This document shows positions 14,884 through 45,550 of a DNA stretch of 64,000 nucleotides, piece by piece. The translations under genes were made by a program, and so were the position numbers. Source of the stretch: Bugula neritina (taxonomy: Eukaryota; Bryozoa; Gymnolaemata; Cheilostomatida; Bugulidae). How positions within the stretch are numbered: the first letter of the stretch is position 1; each line of letters opens with the position of its first letter. The stretch is from contig OZ037770.1 of assembly GCA_964035545.1 (NCBI GenBank), positions 15,908,642 through 15,972,641 on the forward strand, written 5' to 3'. The notes beneath the pieces were generated by a model, which worked only from the letters and a program-made list of their open reading frames with translations, was not told the DNA's origin and searched no databases.

Positions 14884-15145
14884 TAACTCAAGGCAGTATT
14901 TACACAGTGACTACAAGTAACTCAAGGGAGTATTTACACAGTGACTACAGGTAACTCAAAGCAGTATTTACACAGTGACTACAAGTAACTCTCAAGGCAG
15001 CATTTACACAGTGACTACAAGTAACTTAAGGCAGCATTTACACAGTGACTACAAGTAACTCAAAGCAGTATTTACACAGTGACTACAGGTAACTCTCAAG
15101 GCAGTATTTACACAGTGACTACAGGTAACTCTCAAGGCAGTATTT
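14884..15145. repeat. 34-bp minisatellite upstream of COX17
   Basis: About eight copies containing gcagtatttacacagtgact, just upstream of the COX17 coding start, probably within a 5' UTR intron. Confidence 0.9.
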
Positions 15146-16150
15146 ACATAAGCAGCTCATGCAGACTCTTAGCAAGAATTGGAAGCAGCAGCTAGTTCAC
15201 ATCATAATATTCACACTGATGGCCATAACTGAAATGTCCAGGTTTTGCCTATTGTATGGGATGAATAAAAACTACATAATATAAACATGAATGGCATAAA
15301 ATAGTTTAAAAATATTTAGTACTTGTGACAGAATCTATCAACGTTTACTTCTACTGAGAAACTTCAATTATTATCTAAAATGTAATACTACTAGAAATTA
15401 TACCCCATCATGGTTATGACTATATTACCATATATCATTAGTATTAATATTACTAATACTACAAATACAACCCCACAATTATATCTCTTAACATAATTAT
15501 ATTGTTATACTAAACACAATATAAATATTCTTAATTCTAAGCTTAAAACTAAACCTAAGGCTACTACTTACACTAATAGTAAATGTAATACTAATACTTA
15601 TACATCATGACATTACTGTCTATTGTCTTACTAACAATAATACCAATAGTAATGATTATCATTATGATAATCAGTAATCACTTTTAAATCATGATATTAA
15701 TATAAATATTTTAGTTACTAACATCATTAATCATGATAATCATAAGAATAATCATCATGGTAATCACTATCATTATCAATATCATAAGAATAATCATATT
15801 CAAAGTGATAATCTAAAGCACTGATAATGATGATCATAATCATAATGATAGTGGTTATCATTAAGAATAAGATGATATTGATTATCAGTACCATCATGAC
15901 TATCATCCTCATGATCATGATATTAAATTTGACGATGATAATTGATATTAATCATCAATTTACGATGAATGAATATGATCATAATGATCAACTTCAAGTT
16001 CAATGACAACATCAACTGGAAGTGAATAACAACTGGCTAAATAATAATATTGCACCTAGACTGCTGCTTAAAATACTATGGTGATAAATATTTTAATATT
16101 ACATTTATCATAATTTTAACACTAACAGTGTTCACTTGCAGTAATAGATA
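15146..16150. other. AT-rich sequence with ATCATNAT-type simple repeats
   Basis: Low-complexity AT-rich DNA, with tcatgataatcat-like motifs on both strands at about 15640-15990. No exon or RNA gene was recognised. Confidence 0.5.
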
Positions 16151-16490
16151 TTGTAGTTCCTTGTCTAATCTACTGCAGCAGTCGTAGCCCTCGTCTTCTG
16201 CAATTCAACAGTTGAAATAACAAATAACAAACAGCAGACTCGCTGTGTAAAAGCGTCTACTAGGGGAACATAATTGTACTAAGGATAACTCCTTGTTCTT
16301 ACTTTTGTTACTGGACCGTAATATCTGTTTACGGCGTTTCATCAACCAACAAATGACCAGCCAGCTTTTCTTTAAAGGCGTGGTTTACTCATTACGATGC
16401 CGCGTATCCTGGGCGTAACTAACCCTCATCATTCTCACCAGGCGTACTTCTATAACACGCTTCCGGCATGAGCTACAAGTACAGCCGACT
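16151..16490. promoter_or_regulatory. Candidate CpG-richer promoter segment, COX17 side
   Basis: This segment has several CpGs (gccgcgtatcctgggcgtaa, cttccggcatg, tacggcg) in an otherwise AT-rich, CpG-poor region. It contains no tandem array and lies 1.3-1.6 kb 5' of the COX17 coding start. A minus-strand donor-like aaagtaagaac near 16300 could end a 5' UTR exon. This is inference only. Confidence 0.25.
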
Positions 16491-17025
16491 TTCAATTATA
16501 ATTATTGAACTAATGTTGTTTTGGATAATCACAAAATGCTAAAGTTTATTATACATTTTGTATAAAAAGCTTTTATAGGCGAGATTATAATAATGTAATT
16601 TTTTTGCTTTTAAATTGATTACTAGTAGTAGTATTACTAAATAGTAAAAATAAAATATTGAGTTTGATAACTTAGACTTAGTTAGTGTTACTTACTACTT
16701 TAGTACTTAAACTTAGAGTTAGTCTAAGTCTTATTAATAATAATATTATATTTATTATAGTTATATTTATTCCTAATCCTATAACTATGACTATGACTGA
16801 AGCTAATCTTGATCACTGAACCTGAGGTAATAAATATACTTTTAGTTTTAGCAACATTAGTAATACTAACAGTAACAGTAATAAATTAACTTTAGCTTGC
16901 ATTAATGATTAATAGACGTAGTACACTAGATCAAGCGCTACCTACTCCTAGTAGTACTAGTAGTACCTACCTAGTTTAAAATTAATACTCGCTACTACTA
17001 GTTGTAGTGTTGAGTTTACCCAGGG

Positions 17026-17097
17026 GCTCCCGTGGTGTAATGGGTAGCACACTTGCTTGCAAGCCAGAGGACTCGGGTTTTATTCCCAGTGGCGGCA
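17026..17097 (+). tRNA. tRNA-like sequence, probably a degenerate tRNA or tRNA-derived SINE head
   Basis: A good polymerase III A-box (tggtgtaatggg, 17033-17044) and a paired D-arm (gtgt/gcac) are followed by an anticodon-arm-like hairpin (cttgc-ttgcaa-gccag). A B-box-like ggttttattcc is at 17076-17086. The B-box differs from GGTTCGANTCC at two bases, the anticodon loop appears one base short, and the acceptor stem gctcccg/tggcggc has a C-C mismatch and wobbles. No T-run terminator follows directly. A functional tRNA is unlikely and no amino acid is assigned. Confidence 0.45.
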
Positions 17098-18075
17098 ATT
17101 ATTCTTCACTAGTACTACTAGTAGTAGTACTAGTAGTAGTTGTACTTGTAGTGCTATTGCTAATACTGCTAGTATTACTAGTTTTACAGTCTGAGTCTAC
17201 GAGTACGACTACGTCGTCATCTAGTTCTATGACTGTGGTAAAACGAAAACTAAGGCTAATGTTATTTAAATCTGGTACTCATTCTGATTCTGATACTATT
17301 TGTATGAGTATGTGAGTATCAATTTATTAAATTTAATATCACTATCAGACTCAGTGATAGTTACACACTAACACTTAATTTCATAGTAATACTTTCACTT
17401 CAAATTTTGCTATTACTATTAGTATAACTATCACTATTGTTATCAAACTTAGTGTTACTACGACTTGAAGTTGCATTCTGATATACTGATACTTATACTA
17501 TATTATAACTAGATCAATATGGCTATGTAATATAAGACTAAGTGACAATTATACTTAAATACTAATAGTAATACCTACTCCTTGACCCTTGTTCAATGCT
17601 TGGAATCTCAGTTGCATTTTTGATTTTGAAATTTTGCCAATTTCTTGTTGACGTTCATTTGTAATGAAATTATAGTTATATTCAAGTTGTAAATGGGTTG
17701 CTATTCTGTATTCATATTGATATAAGAATTAGACTCAGACTGAGTAAGAAATGACTGAAATGAGCAATAAAGTAGACATTAAATTGTAGAAATTTATCTC
17801 GTGTTATTACTCATTTTGAGCACATGAATTGTATACTAATTAGATAGTATGTGTGTTATTAATCATTTTAGCCTCTTCAAAAATGAAAAGCTCAACTGAG
17901 TTATAGTTACTTCTTTGCTTTCTGATTTTAGATTTGAGGTTTTGGTGTAATTTATTTATAATAACTTGTTACTATTATATTCATACTGATACTGACAATA
18001 TATGGTGTCCATACTTTTCATCAGGTCAACCATTTCCACCTCAATACCCTCAAACTGAATTCTAACACTGCAAGC
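17098..18075. other. Unique AT-rich sequence upstream of RSK exon 1
   Basis: No gene was recognised. It should contain the promoter and 5' UTR of the RSK form that begins at 18076, but no clear core promoter motif was seen. Confidence 0.45.
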
Positions 18076-35541
<17,466 letters not shown>

Positions 35542-36245
35542 CTTCTCGACACTCGGTATATGTTTAGCTAAGAGTAAGCAATGTGTGAGCTTTCTGAAGA
35601 TATAGGCTGTATAGTAAGAGAGAGTTGGGGTTATTTTGTAGATAGCATCAAACCCATCTCCTACAGCCTGCGTGCAGACACGCAGACAAACTACTGCGTA
35701 CAGTTGCTGACACCTGCAGACACCTGCAGACACCTGAAGATGACAGGAACACCTACTGGGCAGGATATCCACTCTTTATAGGCCATTATATTCAGTATAA
35801 TCCTCTCAACTCACTAATATTTTGTAGACATGAATGTATGCCAACTATCTATGTATATATTGTTATCATTGTTGTAGCTGACTGTATTTTCTAATCAACA
35901 CGTTGTATACACGTATCTTTATTTTTATATTTCTTGTACTGCCACTTCTATCTCCACTATAAAAATATATACTACGTTATTGGACATATTCACATGTATA
36001 ATATCAATGTCTGTATTCTAGTGTAGTGTTCTTCACTCTAATAATTGAAATACAATGAAACGTCTCTGTACCACCCACCTGTTTTATCATGTCACGTATC
36101 TCTTTCACTCCAATGCTCATTGAAATACTGTAGGCCTCAAACTGCTGCACTCAATGACCACCAACTCAATGCTGCTTCTAGTAACTGTCAAATATAGCGA
36201 TCTAAAAGTCCTAAGGCTATGAGCAGCCAGGCCATTATTGACCTT
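35542..36245. other. RSK 3' flank / probable 3' UTR
   Basis: Unique sequence after the RSK stop with no further exon. No canonical AATAAA was seen close to the stop. One at 36659-36664, beyond the next array, is a weak candidate. Confidence 0.4.
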
Positions 36246-36612
36246 GATGCTGGTCCAGTATGTATTGGGTGGTCCAGTATGTACTAGGTGGTCCAGTATG
36301 TACTGGGTGGTCCAGTATGTACTGGGTGGTCCAGTATGTACTCGGTGGTCCAGTATGTACTAGGTGGTCCAGTATGTACTAGGTGGTCCAGTATGTACTG
36401 GGTGGTCCAGTATGTACTGGGTGGTCCAGTTTGTACTGGGTAGTTCAGTATACACTAGGTAGTTCAGTATGTACTAGGTGGTCCAGTATGTACTAGGTGG
36501 TCCAATATACACTAGGTGGTCCAGTATGTACTAGGTGGTCCAATATACACTAGGTGGTCCAGTATGTACTAGGTGGTCCAATATACACTAGGTGGTCCAG
36601 TATGTACTAGGT
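36246..36612. repeat. 19-bp minisatellite
   Basis: About 19 copies of ggtggtccagtatgtacta, downstream of RSK. Confidence 0.94.
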
Positions 36613-36781
36613 GTGATGGCTCTATAAGTTGGCTAGCAAAATCCTATAAGAATATTTTAATAAACCTTCTACAAAAGTGTTGCATAGATTTTAAGACATC
36701 AATTAATTTAGTTCATCCACTTCTGATAATGATCCTACCTTCATCTGGCCACCTCTACCTTGACATATCTGAGGGCACTTT

Positions 36782-36995
36782 GTAGCACCTTGCAACATAT
36801 CACAACACTTGTAGCACCTTGTAACATATGACAGCACACTGTAGCACCTTGTAACATATGACAGCACACTGTAGCACCTTGTAACATATTACAGCACACT
36901 GTAGCACCTTGTAACATATGACAGCACACTGTAGCACCTTGTAACATATGACAGCACACTGTAGCACCTTGTAACATATGACAGCACATTGTAAC
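36782..36995. repeat. 30-bp minisatellite
   Basis: About seven copies containing gtagcaccttgtaacatatg followed by acagcacact. Confidence 0.93.
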
Positions 36996-37805
36996 ATACG
37001 GCGGTGCTCGCAGTTGTTTGTGTTTTGAAAGCGGTGACAACTAAAACATGGTGACATGTAACAGGCACCTGTTGAAATTTGAGTAGACGAATCCAAAGAA
37101 CATAGTAATAGATGTTTATGAGTATTTGTGACATGGCTGCTAAGGTGAGTGACAGATTGTAGCACGTGCTTGCAATGTACTCCATGCTGCAGCCAGCTAC
37201 ATAGCTACATAGCTACATAGCTGGCTGCAGCAAGGAGTTGATATAGCTGAAGATAGATACACTTTAGTACAATACATGCGGTATAATACGTACAGTCTGC
37301 CTGTCTATTCAGTTCACAACATAAAAAGTGCTGCCCATGTAAACATTTGCTGATTGAGTGGGTGGCTCTGCGTTTCATCAGAGCAAATGTCAAATGAATG
37401 AGTGTATTTATCAGCCTATAGCTTGTGAGACACACCTCGGTGCAGCATAACCTCAGTGCAGCGTATTGTGTGTACGTATGACAGTATAACACATATATAT
37501 TACAATAATACAACTTGTTCTACACATTATTTGTTCTACACATCATTTATTCTTCACGTTACATGCACGCAGACCACTCTATTTGGCTGTTGCTGAAATG
37601 CTGCCTAGCTGCCAGGTAGTGTTTGTTGTTGGCTATTTTGCTGACTAGAGGTTCATACTGAAATATGAAGAGCTGCTATTCATAGACCCGTTGTTTACCT
37701 TTCCTCCCCCACCCGGATTATTGATCATTTCTATACATTACCATCCGGTGTATTTTTAGATATTATATGCTTGCTGTGACGATACAGTACTATCCCTACT
37801 GCCCC
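36996..37805. other. Unique intergenic sequence
   Basis: No gene was recognised. Short minus-strand frames here lack domain features or splice support. A short direct repeat, agctacatagct, is at about 37196-37222. Confidence 0.5.
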
Positions 37806-37809
37806 AACT

Positions 37810-38305
37810 ATGCTTACTGAGGGTAGGGTAGTGAAAGCTGGGGGTAGGGTAGTGAAAGCTGGGGGTAGGGTAGTGAAAGCTGGGGGTAGGGTAGTGAAAG
37901 CTGGGGGTAGGAGAGTGAAAGCTGGGGGTAGGAGAGTGAAAGCTGGGGGTAGGAGAGTGAAAGCTGGGGGTAGGGTAGTGAAAGCTGGGGGTAGGAGAGT
38001 GAAAGCTGGGGGTAGGAGAGTGAAAGCTGGGGGTAGGGTAGTGAAAGCTGGGGGTAGGGTAGTGAAAGCTGGGGGTAGGAGAGTGAAAGCTGGGGGTAGG
38101 GTAGTGAAAGCTGGGGGTAGGGTAGTGAAAGCTGGGGGTAGGGTAGTGAAAGCTGGGGGTAGGGTAGTGAAAGCTGAGGGTAGGGTAGTGAAAGCTGGGG
38201 GTAGGAGAGTGAAAGCTGAGGGTAGGGTAGTGAAAGCTGAGGGTAAGGTAGTGAAAGCTGAGGGTAGGGTAGTGAAAGCTGGGGGTAGGGTAGTGGGAGC
38301 AGATA
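37810..38305. repeat. 21-bp minisatellite, about 23 copies
   Basis: Unit gtagtgaaagctgggggtagg with gtag/gaga variants. The 21-bp period keeps frames open on both strands (7-aa repeats). No splice or domain evidence supports a protein. Confidence 0.95.
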
Positions 38306-38805
38306 TATGGGGATGTTTATAAATAGATGTCAACATGTATACTGCTAGTATTGTACTAGAATCTAGATAATTACATAAGGTATGGTCTTGTGAAATAATC
38401 CAGTAGCTCATACTAATAATAGCACACAATGTTGCTCTTTGTAAACAACTAAATATATTTACATATAAGACAGCAAACACAGCATCATTGTCTATCCACT
38501 GAGTGTCCATTGTGAGCCCTACAGTAGGGTGTTTGCAACTTAAACATTGCAATAGTGTGACATTATATCTGTACAAAGTGTGATGTCCCCAACTTGACCA
38601 GCTGTCACTCTGCTGACGTAACATGTGGACTATTTTTAGAAACTATTGCCATGCAGTCAAAGTGGTGAAAATAACCTCTGAAGTGGTTGTTAGAATGAAA
38701 TACTTCCTGTGTCTTATAAAATAGTATGTGTATGTATTATATTATATATTAAGTAATATAGTGTGTAGATACATCACATAATATATAGGACAGTAATAGA
38801 ATAAT
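38306..38805. other. Unique intergenic sequence
   Basis: Nothing recognised. Confidence 0.5.
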
Positions 38806-38809
38806 ATAG

Positions 38810-39262
38810 AATAAATATACACAGTGATAGAGTAATATATGCAGTGATAGAGTAATATATACAGTGATAGAGTAATATATACAGTGATAGAGTAATATAT
38901 ACAGTGATAGAGTAATATATACAGTGATAGAGTAATATATACAGTGATAGAGTAATATATACAGTGGTAGAGTAATATATACAGTGATAGAGTAATATAT
39001 ACAGTGATAGAGTAATATATACAGTGATAGAGTAATATATACAGTGATAGAGTAATATACACAGTGATGGAGTAATATACACAGTGATAGAGTAATATAT
39101 ACAGTGATAGAGTAATATATACAGTGATAGAGTAATATATACAGTGGTAGAGTAATATATACAGTGATAGAGTAATATATACAGTGATAGAGTAATATAT
39201 ACAGTGATAGAGTAATATACACAGTGATAGAGTAATATACACAGTGATAGAGTAATATAATA
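38810..39262. repeat. 20-bp minisatellite, about 22 copies
   Basis: Highly uniform acagtgatagagtaatatat units, intergenic. Confidence 0.96.
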
Positions 39263-40385
39263 TACAGTTGTGATCAGCAAATAAACTTTTTGTTGACACA
39301 CAAATCTACTTCATATAAGTCAATCAATACGTAGTAAAATCACACCAGGTTTAGGGTTGAACATCGCTGTCAAATCTTCACCAATCAATGATGCTCGAGG
39401 GCTTGCTCTGGTGACAGATCAATACAGCTTGTGACATTTCACAATCTACAGTGAAAGCAGCAGCTAGTTTGTTAGAGTAGTTGGCAGGTCTGTGATAGCT
39501 TTATACTAACTGTTAGCAAGCTGTTGGCAAGTCTGGTTATGATATCCCAACAGTTGGCTAGTGGCTGTTTGCAAGTCTTTACTGAAGAAGGGAAAGTATC
39601 AACGAAACAAGTGTGAGTAAATGACAGGATTTCATTCCCCTTTAAGTGAGTCAGAGGATATTACGTAACGCCATCTCAGCCAGCTTATGGTATTGGGTTA
39701 GTCTAGGTAAGTTAAAGCTCTCTTCAGCTGATGACTTATTTCTTTTTTATTAAAATAAGATTAATTTAAACTTTATGGAATTATATAAGCCAGTGAAATA
39801 TTTGTGACCTAGTAACTGGAGAGAGTGTCAGTATAGCTGAACAAAAACTTTTGTGTACAACTGTTGCTGTGTTACACTTACACTTTCGGTTTTGAATTTT
39901 ATTTCAAAGTTTTGATTTATTTCTTCTGGTTTGAGGAGAGAAAAGATGGTTTTGAAATTGCAAATCAGTTTTAAAGGACGGCTCTTTTTTAATTGTTCTA
40001 CCTGGACCGTACTAAGAATTTGGGCGTCTTCCCCCCCTCTATGTGATGCTAGTGTACCCTCTCTCAGGCTCATGTGATACTACTGCTAGTGATACTAATG
40101 TACTACCTTAGCAAAGGTATGCTGCCTTAGCCAAAATATGCTGCCTCAGTGAAAGTTGTACCAATGGTGTGGTTGTAACATGAGACATGTTATGGTTTTG
40201 CATATTTTGATTGAATGAAATTGAAGGAGTTTAGAGAAAGACCCCCTGCCCCTTCCCACATGTGTAAACATTCCAGAGATAGATGGTGCTAGGAATCTGG
40301 GGCATCATGTATTGGTGGGGGGTGGGAAGTTATTTACACAAACTGGTGTGCTGTGCTGCGGCTATACAGCAACATCTTCCTATTA
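39263..40385. other. Unique intergenic sequence
   Basis: No exon with splice support or RNA gene was recognised. An 81-codon minus-strand frame at 39828-40073 shows no family features. Confidence 0.5.
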
Positions 40386-40388
40386 TAG

Positions 40389-41275
40389 GGTACACTGTGA
40401 CACACAATCAGGTGACACTGTGACACACAATCAGGGTACACTGTGACACACAATCAGGGTACACTGTGACACACAATCAGGTGACACTGTGACACACAAT
40501 CAGGTGACACTGTGACACACAATCAGGTGACACTGTGACACACAATCAGGTGACACTGTGACACACAATCAGGTGACACTGTGACACACAATCAGGTGAC
40601 ACTGTGACACACAATCAGGGTACACTGTGACACACAATCAGGTGACACTGTGACACACAATCAGGTGACACTGTGACACACAATCAGGGTACACTGTGAC
40701 ACACAATCAGGTGACACTGTGACACACAATCAGGTGACACTGTGACACACAATCAGGTGACACTGTGACACACAATCAGGTGACACTGTGACACACAATC
40801 AGGTGACACTGTGACACACAATCAGGTGACACTGTGACACACAATCAGGTGACACTGTGACACACAATCAGGTGACACTGTGACACACAATCAGGTGACA
40901 CTGTGACACACAATCAGGTGACACTGTGACACACAATCAGGTGACACTGTGACACACAATCAGGTGACACTGTGACACACAATCAGGTGACACTGTGACA
41001 CACAATCAGGTGACACTGTGACACACAATCAGGTGACACTGTGACACACAATCAGGTGACACTGTGACACACAATCAGGTGACACTGTGACACACAATCA
41101 GGTGACACTGTGACACACAATCAGGTGACACTGTGACACACAATCAGGTGACACTGTGACACACAATCAGGTGACACTGTGACACACAATCAGGTGACAC
41201 TGTGACACACAATCAGGTGACACTGTGACACACAATCAGGTGACACTGTGACACACAATCAGGTGACACTGTAAC
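40389..41275. repeat. 23-bp minisatellite, about 38 near-identical copies
   Basis: Unit contains gtgacacacaatcaggtgac followed by act. The main variant is gggtacact in place of ggtgacact, which is confined to the first part of the array. Intergenic. Confidence 0.97.
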
Positions 41276-41775
41276 ACAGGTGTAGCTTACTAGCACCTAC
41301 TACCTATAACAGATATAAACATTGTATAGAACGAATAGTTGAGCTGAAAGCAAAATTTTAAGTAACTGAAAATACAAAGAAGATTATAATATTATAATAG
41401 CATATGAAATTGTTGCATAGACTAACAGTGCAAAGCTGTGCCTAAACCTATATTCTGTGCATTCAGAAAGTTTATGTCTCCGTGTTGAAAATAAGCCCCT
41501 TCCCTGAGTAGAGTGGGTGAGGGTAGAAACTCCTCCTATGAGTAGAGTAAGGGAGGGTAGTAATTTCTGTTACATTCACTGGAAGGGAAAAGTGCTGCCT
41601 CAACTAGCAGCTGCTGTCTTGACTAACATCTGCCGTCATCTGATACGACATGCAAGAGTAGAAATATTTGCAGTAGTTATTTGTCACAGTGGCCGAACTC
41701 ACTTCAAATTGCTCTTCAGCTACAAACAAATTGCCTCCAGGCTTTACTTGTCATGTAATGAAGGTGTCTGTCCAC
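41276..41775. other. Unique intergenic sequence with a 114-codon ORF of doubtful coding status
   Basis: A plus-strand frame at 41517-41861 has mixed composition but runs into the following array. It has no recognisable domain and no clear splice partner. Not called as a gene. Confidence 0.35.
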
Positions 41776-41777
41776 TC

Positions 41778-42500
41778 TACCACGATCTCTATACTATACC
41801 ACGATCTCTATACTATACCATGATGTCTATACTATACCATGATGTCTATACTATACCATGATCTCTATACTATACCACGATCTCTATACTATACCACGAT
41901 CTCTATACAATACAATGATATCTATACTATACAATGATGTCTATACTATACAATGATTTCTATACTCTACCACGATCTCTATGCTGTACCATGATCTCTA
42001 TACTGTACCATGATCTCTATACTATACAATGATCTCTATACTGCACCATGATCTCTATACTATACAATGATCTCTATACTGTACCATGATGTCTATACTA
42101 TACAATGATCTCTATACTATACCATGATCTCTATACTATACCATGATCTCTATACTATACCATGATCTCTATACTGTACCATGATCTCTATACTATACAA
42201 TGATCTCTATACTGCACCATGATCTCTATACTATACCATGATCTCTATACTATACAATGATCTCTATACTGTACCATGATCTCTATACTATACCATGATC
42301 TCTATACTGTACCATGATCTCTATACTATACAATGATCTCTATACTGTACCATGATCTCTATACTATACAATGATCTCTATACTGCACCATGATCTCTAT
42401 ACTATACCATGATCTCTATACTATACCATGATCTCTATACTATACCATGATCTCTATACTATACCGTGATGTCTATACTATACCATGATGTCTATGCTGT
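41778..42500. repeat. 19-bp minisatellite, about 38 copies
   Basis: Unit catgatctctatactatac with cacgat/caatgat and gtctat variants. Confidence 0.95.
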
Positions 42501-43035
42501 AAGACAGCACACCAATTACCCTTCACCGGAACTATCTGTGTAGTATTACATCACTGTTTTAATTAAATTATACACAATGTAGCCTTGTAGGCAGCGCAAG
42601 GCAAAGCAGCATAGAGATGGACTATCACAGCCACCTAATCAGTTAATAGCTAATTATGCACCTCCAGATTCCTATTTTAGTTCCTATCCCCGCATAAAGC
42701 AGCTACATTCTCAAAGTACGAGCCAAAATCTAATAAATGTTTAAAAAATTCCAATCGGTTTCGAAACAGGATGCAAAGCATATTTTTAGCCAGTGCAAAA
42801 ACCTTTCAGGTCAGTATTGGCAGACGTGAAAGTGTTCTAAAATTTCTCGGAAAAACTGCCTCTTTTTCACACCTGCCTAGTTTTGTGATGCTGTCATGAG
42901 TATTCCTATTACACAGGCTGGCTGTCACACACCCTGTGACCATCTGCATGTCAGAAATTCATCAGTCCACTTGTGTGAATACAATTATATGTCCTGTGTG
43001 AACTGGTGGATTACTACATATTCTACTTACTCTAT
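42501..43035. other. Unique intergenic sequence
   Basis: Nothing recognised. Confidence 0.5.
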
Positions 43036-43039
43036 ATGC

Positions 43040-43245
43040 TTACTACATACACTATGAATATACTTACACTATGAATATACTTACACTATGAATATACTTA
43101 CACTATGCTTACTACATACACTATGAATATACTTATTCTATGAATACTACATACTCTATGGATATACTTACACTATGAATATACATACACTATGAATACT
43201 ACATACTACATAAACTATGAATACTACATACTGTGTGAATACTGA
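43040..43245. repeat. ACTATGAATATACTTAC array
   Basis: Degenerate units of about 17-20 bp. Confidence 0.85.
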
Positions 43246-43553
43246 ATGGCAAGTTGAATGAATCACTGTAGTAGTAACAAGGCAGCATTGTTATAAACCA
43301 TCTGCACAGTAAAGATCAGTGAAATTGTTACTAGTCTCTAACTGATACACTTTCACATCTTCCAAATTTCTTTCAATAATTAAACTGAAAGAAGGAATTT
43401 ACAACGCAATTAAGTGAAGTATTTATGACTTACACTTTGGAATACACCACTTGGTGTAAACCATCTCCTAGCAACCAGTTCACTGGCTTGTGACATCACA
43501 GCAAAGTCAGTGCTAATCCAGGCAAGTTATGATTGGCTAATTAGGGGTGGTAA
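43246..43553. other. Unique intergenic sequence
   Basis: Nothing recognised. Confidence 0.5.
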
Positions 43554-43554
43554 A

Positions 43555-43862
43555 GGCCACCTTAACCTCGTGTCATATAATACTATAGCATAGTAAAGGG
43601 CACCTTAACCTTGTGTCATATAATACTATAGCATAGTGAAGGGCACCTTAACCTCGTGTCATATAGTACTATAGCATAGTAAAGGGTACCTTAACCTCGT
43701 GTCATATAATACTATAGCATAGTAAAGGGCACCTTAACCTCGTGTCATATAATACTATAGCATAGTAAAGGGCACCTTAACCTTGTGTCATATAATACTA
43801 TAACATAGTGAAGGGCACCTTAACCTTGTGTCATATAATACTATGACATAGTAAAGGGTGCC
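43555..43862. repeat. 42-bp minisatellite, about 7 copies
   Basis: Unit contains gggcaccttaacctcgtgtc followed by atataatactatagcatag. Confidence 0.94.
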
Positions 43863-44041
43863 ATATGGCAGCCACTGAGATATAAACTACGGAACTGCCC
43901 AGAGCAGTGCATGTATTCACTCTCCCTACTTCGTGTATTGTCCTGTGCAGTAATTAACTCCAGGCTGTTCACATTTCATGAGTAAATAAAAATATCTTGA
44001 GTTTAGAACCAAAACTCTATCACTACCCTCTTTATATTATA

Positions 44042-45550
44042 TGGATATACTATACAGTGTATACTGTAATACATATATACTATACAGTGTATACTGTAAT
44101 ACATATATACTATACAGTGTATACTGTAATACATATATACTATACAGTGTATACTGTAATACATATATACTATACACTGTATACTGTAATACATATATAC
44201 TATACACTGTATACTGTAATACATATATAATATACACTGTATACTGTAATACATATATAATATACACTGTATAATGTAATTCATATATATTATACACTGT
44301 ATACTGTAATACATATATAATATACACTGTATACTGTAATACATATATACTATACACTGTATACTGTAATACATATATACTATACACTGCATACTGTAAT
44401 ACATATATACTATACACTGTACACTGTAATACATATATACTATACAGTGTATACTGTAATACATATATACTATACAGTGTATACTGTAATACATATATAC
44501 TATACACTGTATACTGTAATACATATATACTATACACTGTATACTGTAATACATATATACTATACACTGTATACTGTAATACATATATACTATACACTCT
44601 ATACTGTAATACATATATACTATACTCTGTATACTGTAATACATATATACTATACACTGTATACTGTAATACATATATACTATACACTGTATACTGTAAT
44701 ACATATATACTATACACTGTATACTGTAATACATATATACTATACACTGTATACTGTAATACATATATACTATACACTGCATACTGTAATACATATATAC
44801 TATACACTGTAATACATATATACTATACACTGTATACTGTAATACATATATAATATACACTGTATACTGTAATACATATATAATATACACTGTATAATGT
44901 AATTCATATATATTATACACTGTATACTGTAATACATATATACTATACACTGTATACTGTAATACATATATACTATACACTGTATACTGTAATACATATA
45001 TACTATACACTGTATACTGTAATACATATATACTATACACTCTATACTGTAATACATATATACTATACACTGTATACTGTAATACATATATAATATACAC
45101 TGTATACTGTAATACATATATACTATACACTGTAATACATATATACTATACACTGTAATACATATATACTATACACTGTAATACATATATACTATACACT
45201 GTAATACATATATACTATACACTGTAATACATATATACTATACACTGTAATACATATATACTATACACTGTATACTGTAATACATATATACTATACACTG
45301 TAATACATATATACTATACACTGTAATACATATATACTATACACTGTATACTGTAATACATATATACTATACACTGTAATACATATATACTATACACTGT
45401 AATACATATATACTATACACTGTATACTGTAATACATATATACTATACACTGTAATACATATATACTATACACTGTAATACATATATACTATACACTGTA
45501 ATACATATATACTATACACTGTAATACATATATACTATACGCTATACATA
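44042..45550. repeat. 1.5-kb array of 30-bp units that shortens to about 22 bp
   Basis: Unit contains gtaatacatatatactatac followed by actgtatact. From about 45120 most units lose the second gtatact, giving a shorter period. The block around 44205-44340 recurs near 44840-44940. Confidence 0.96.

Noticed and set aside
37731-38624. 297-codon minus frame (TTLPPAF repeats) and 170-codon plus frame (GGRVVKA repeats)
   Set aside because: The 21-bp array opens both strands equally. No splice partners, signal peptide or unique coding flank were seen.
40389-41275. CRISPR-like regular direct repeats
   Set aside because: Units are contiguous with no unique spacers, and the genome is that of an animal. 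The same applies to the other 30-bp arrays.
41517-41861. 114-codon plus-strand ORF
   Set aside because: Mixed composition, but it runs into a tandem array and has no domain, start context or partner exon.
44003-45153. Long YVLQYTVYSI-type frames
   Set aside because: 30-bp AT-rich array, open on both strands.
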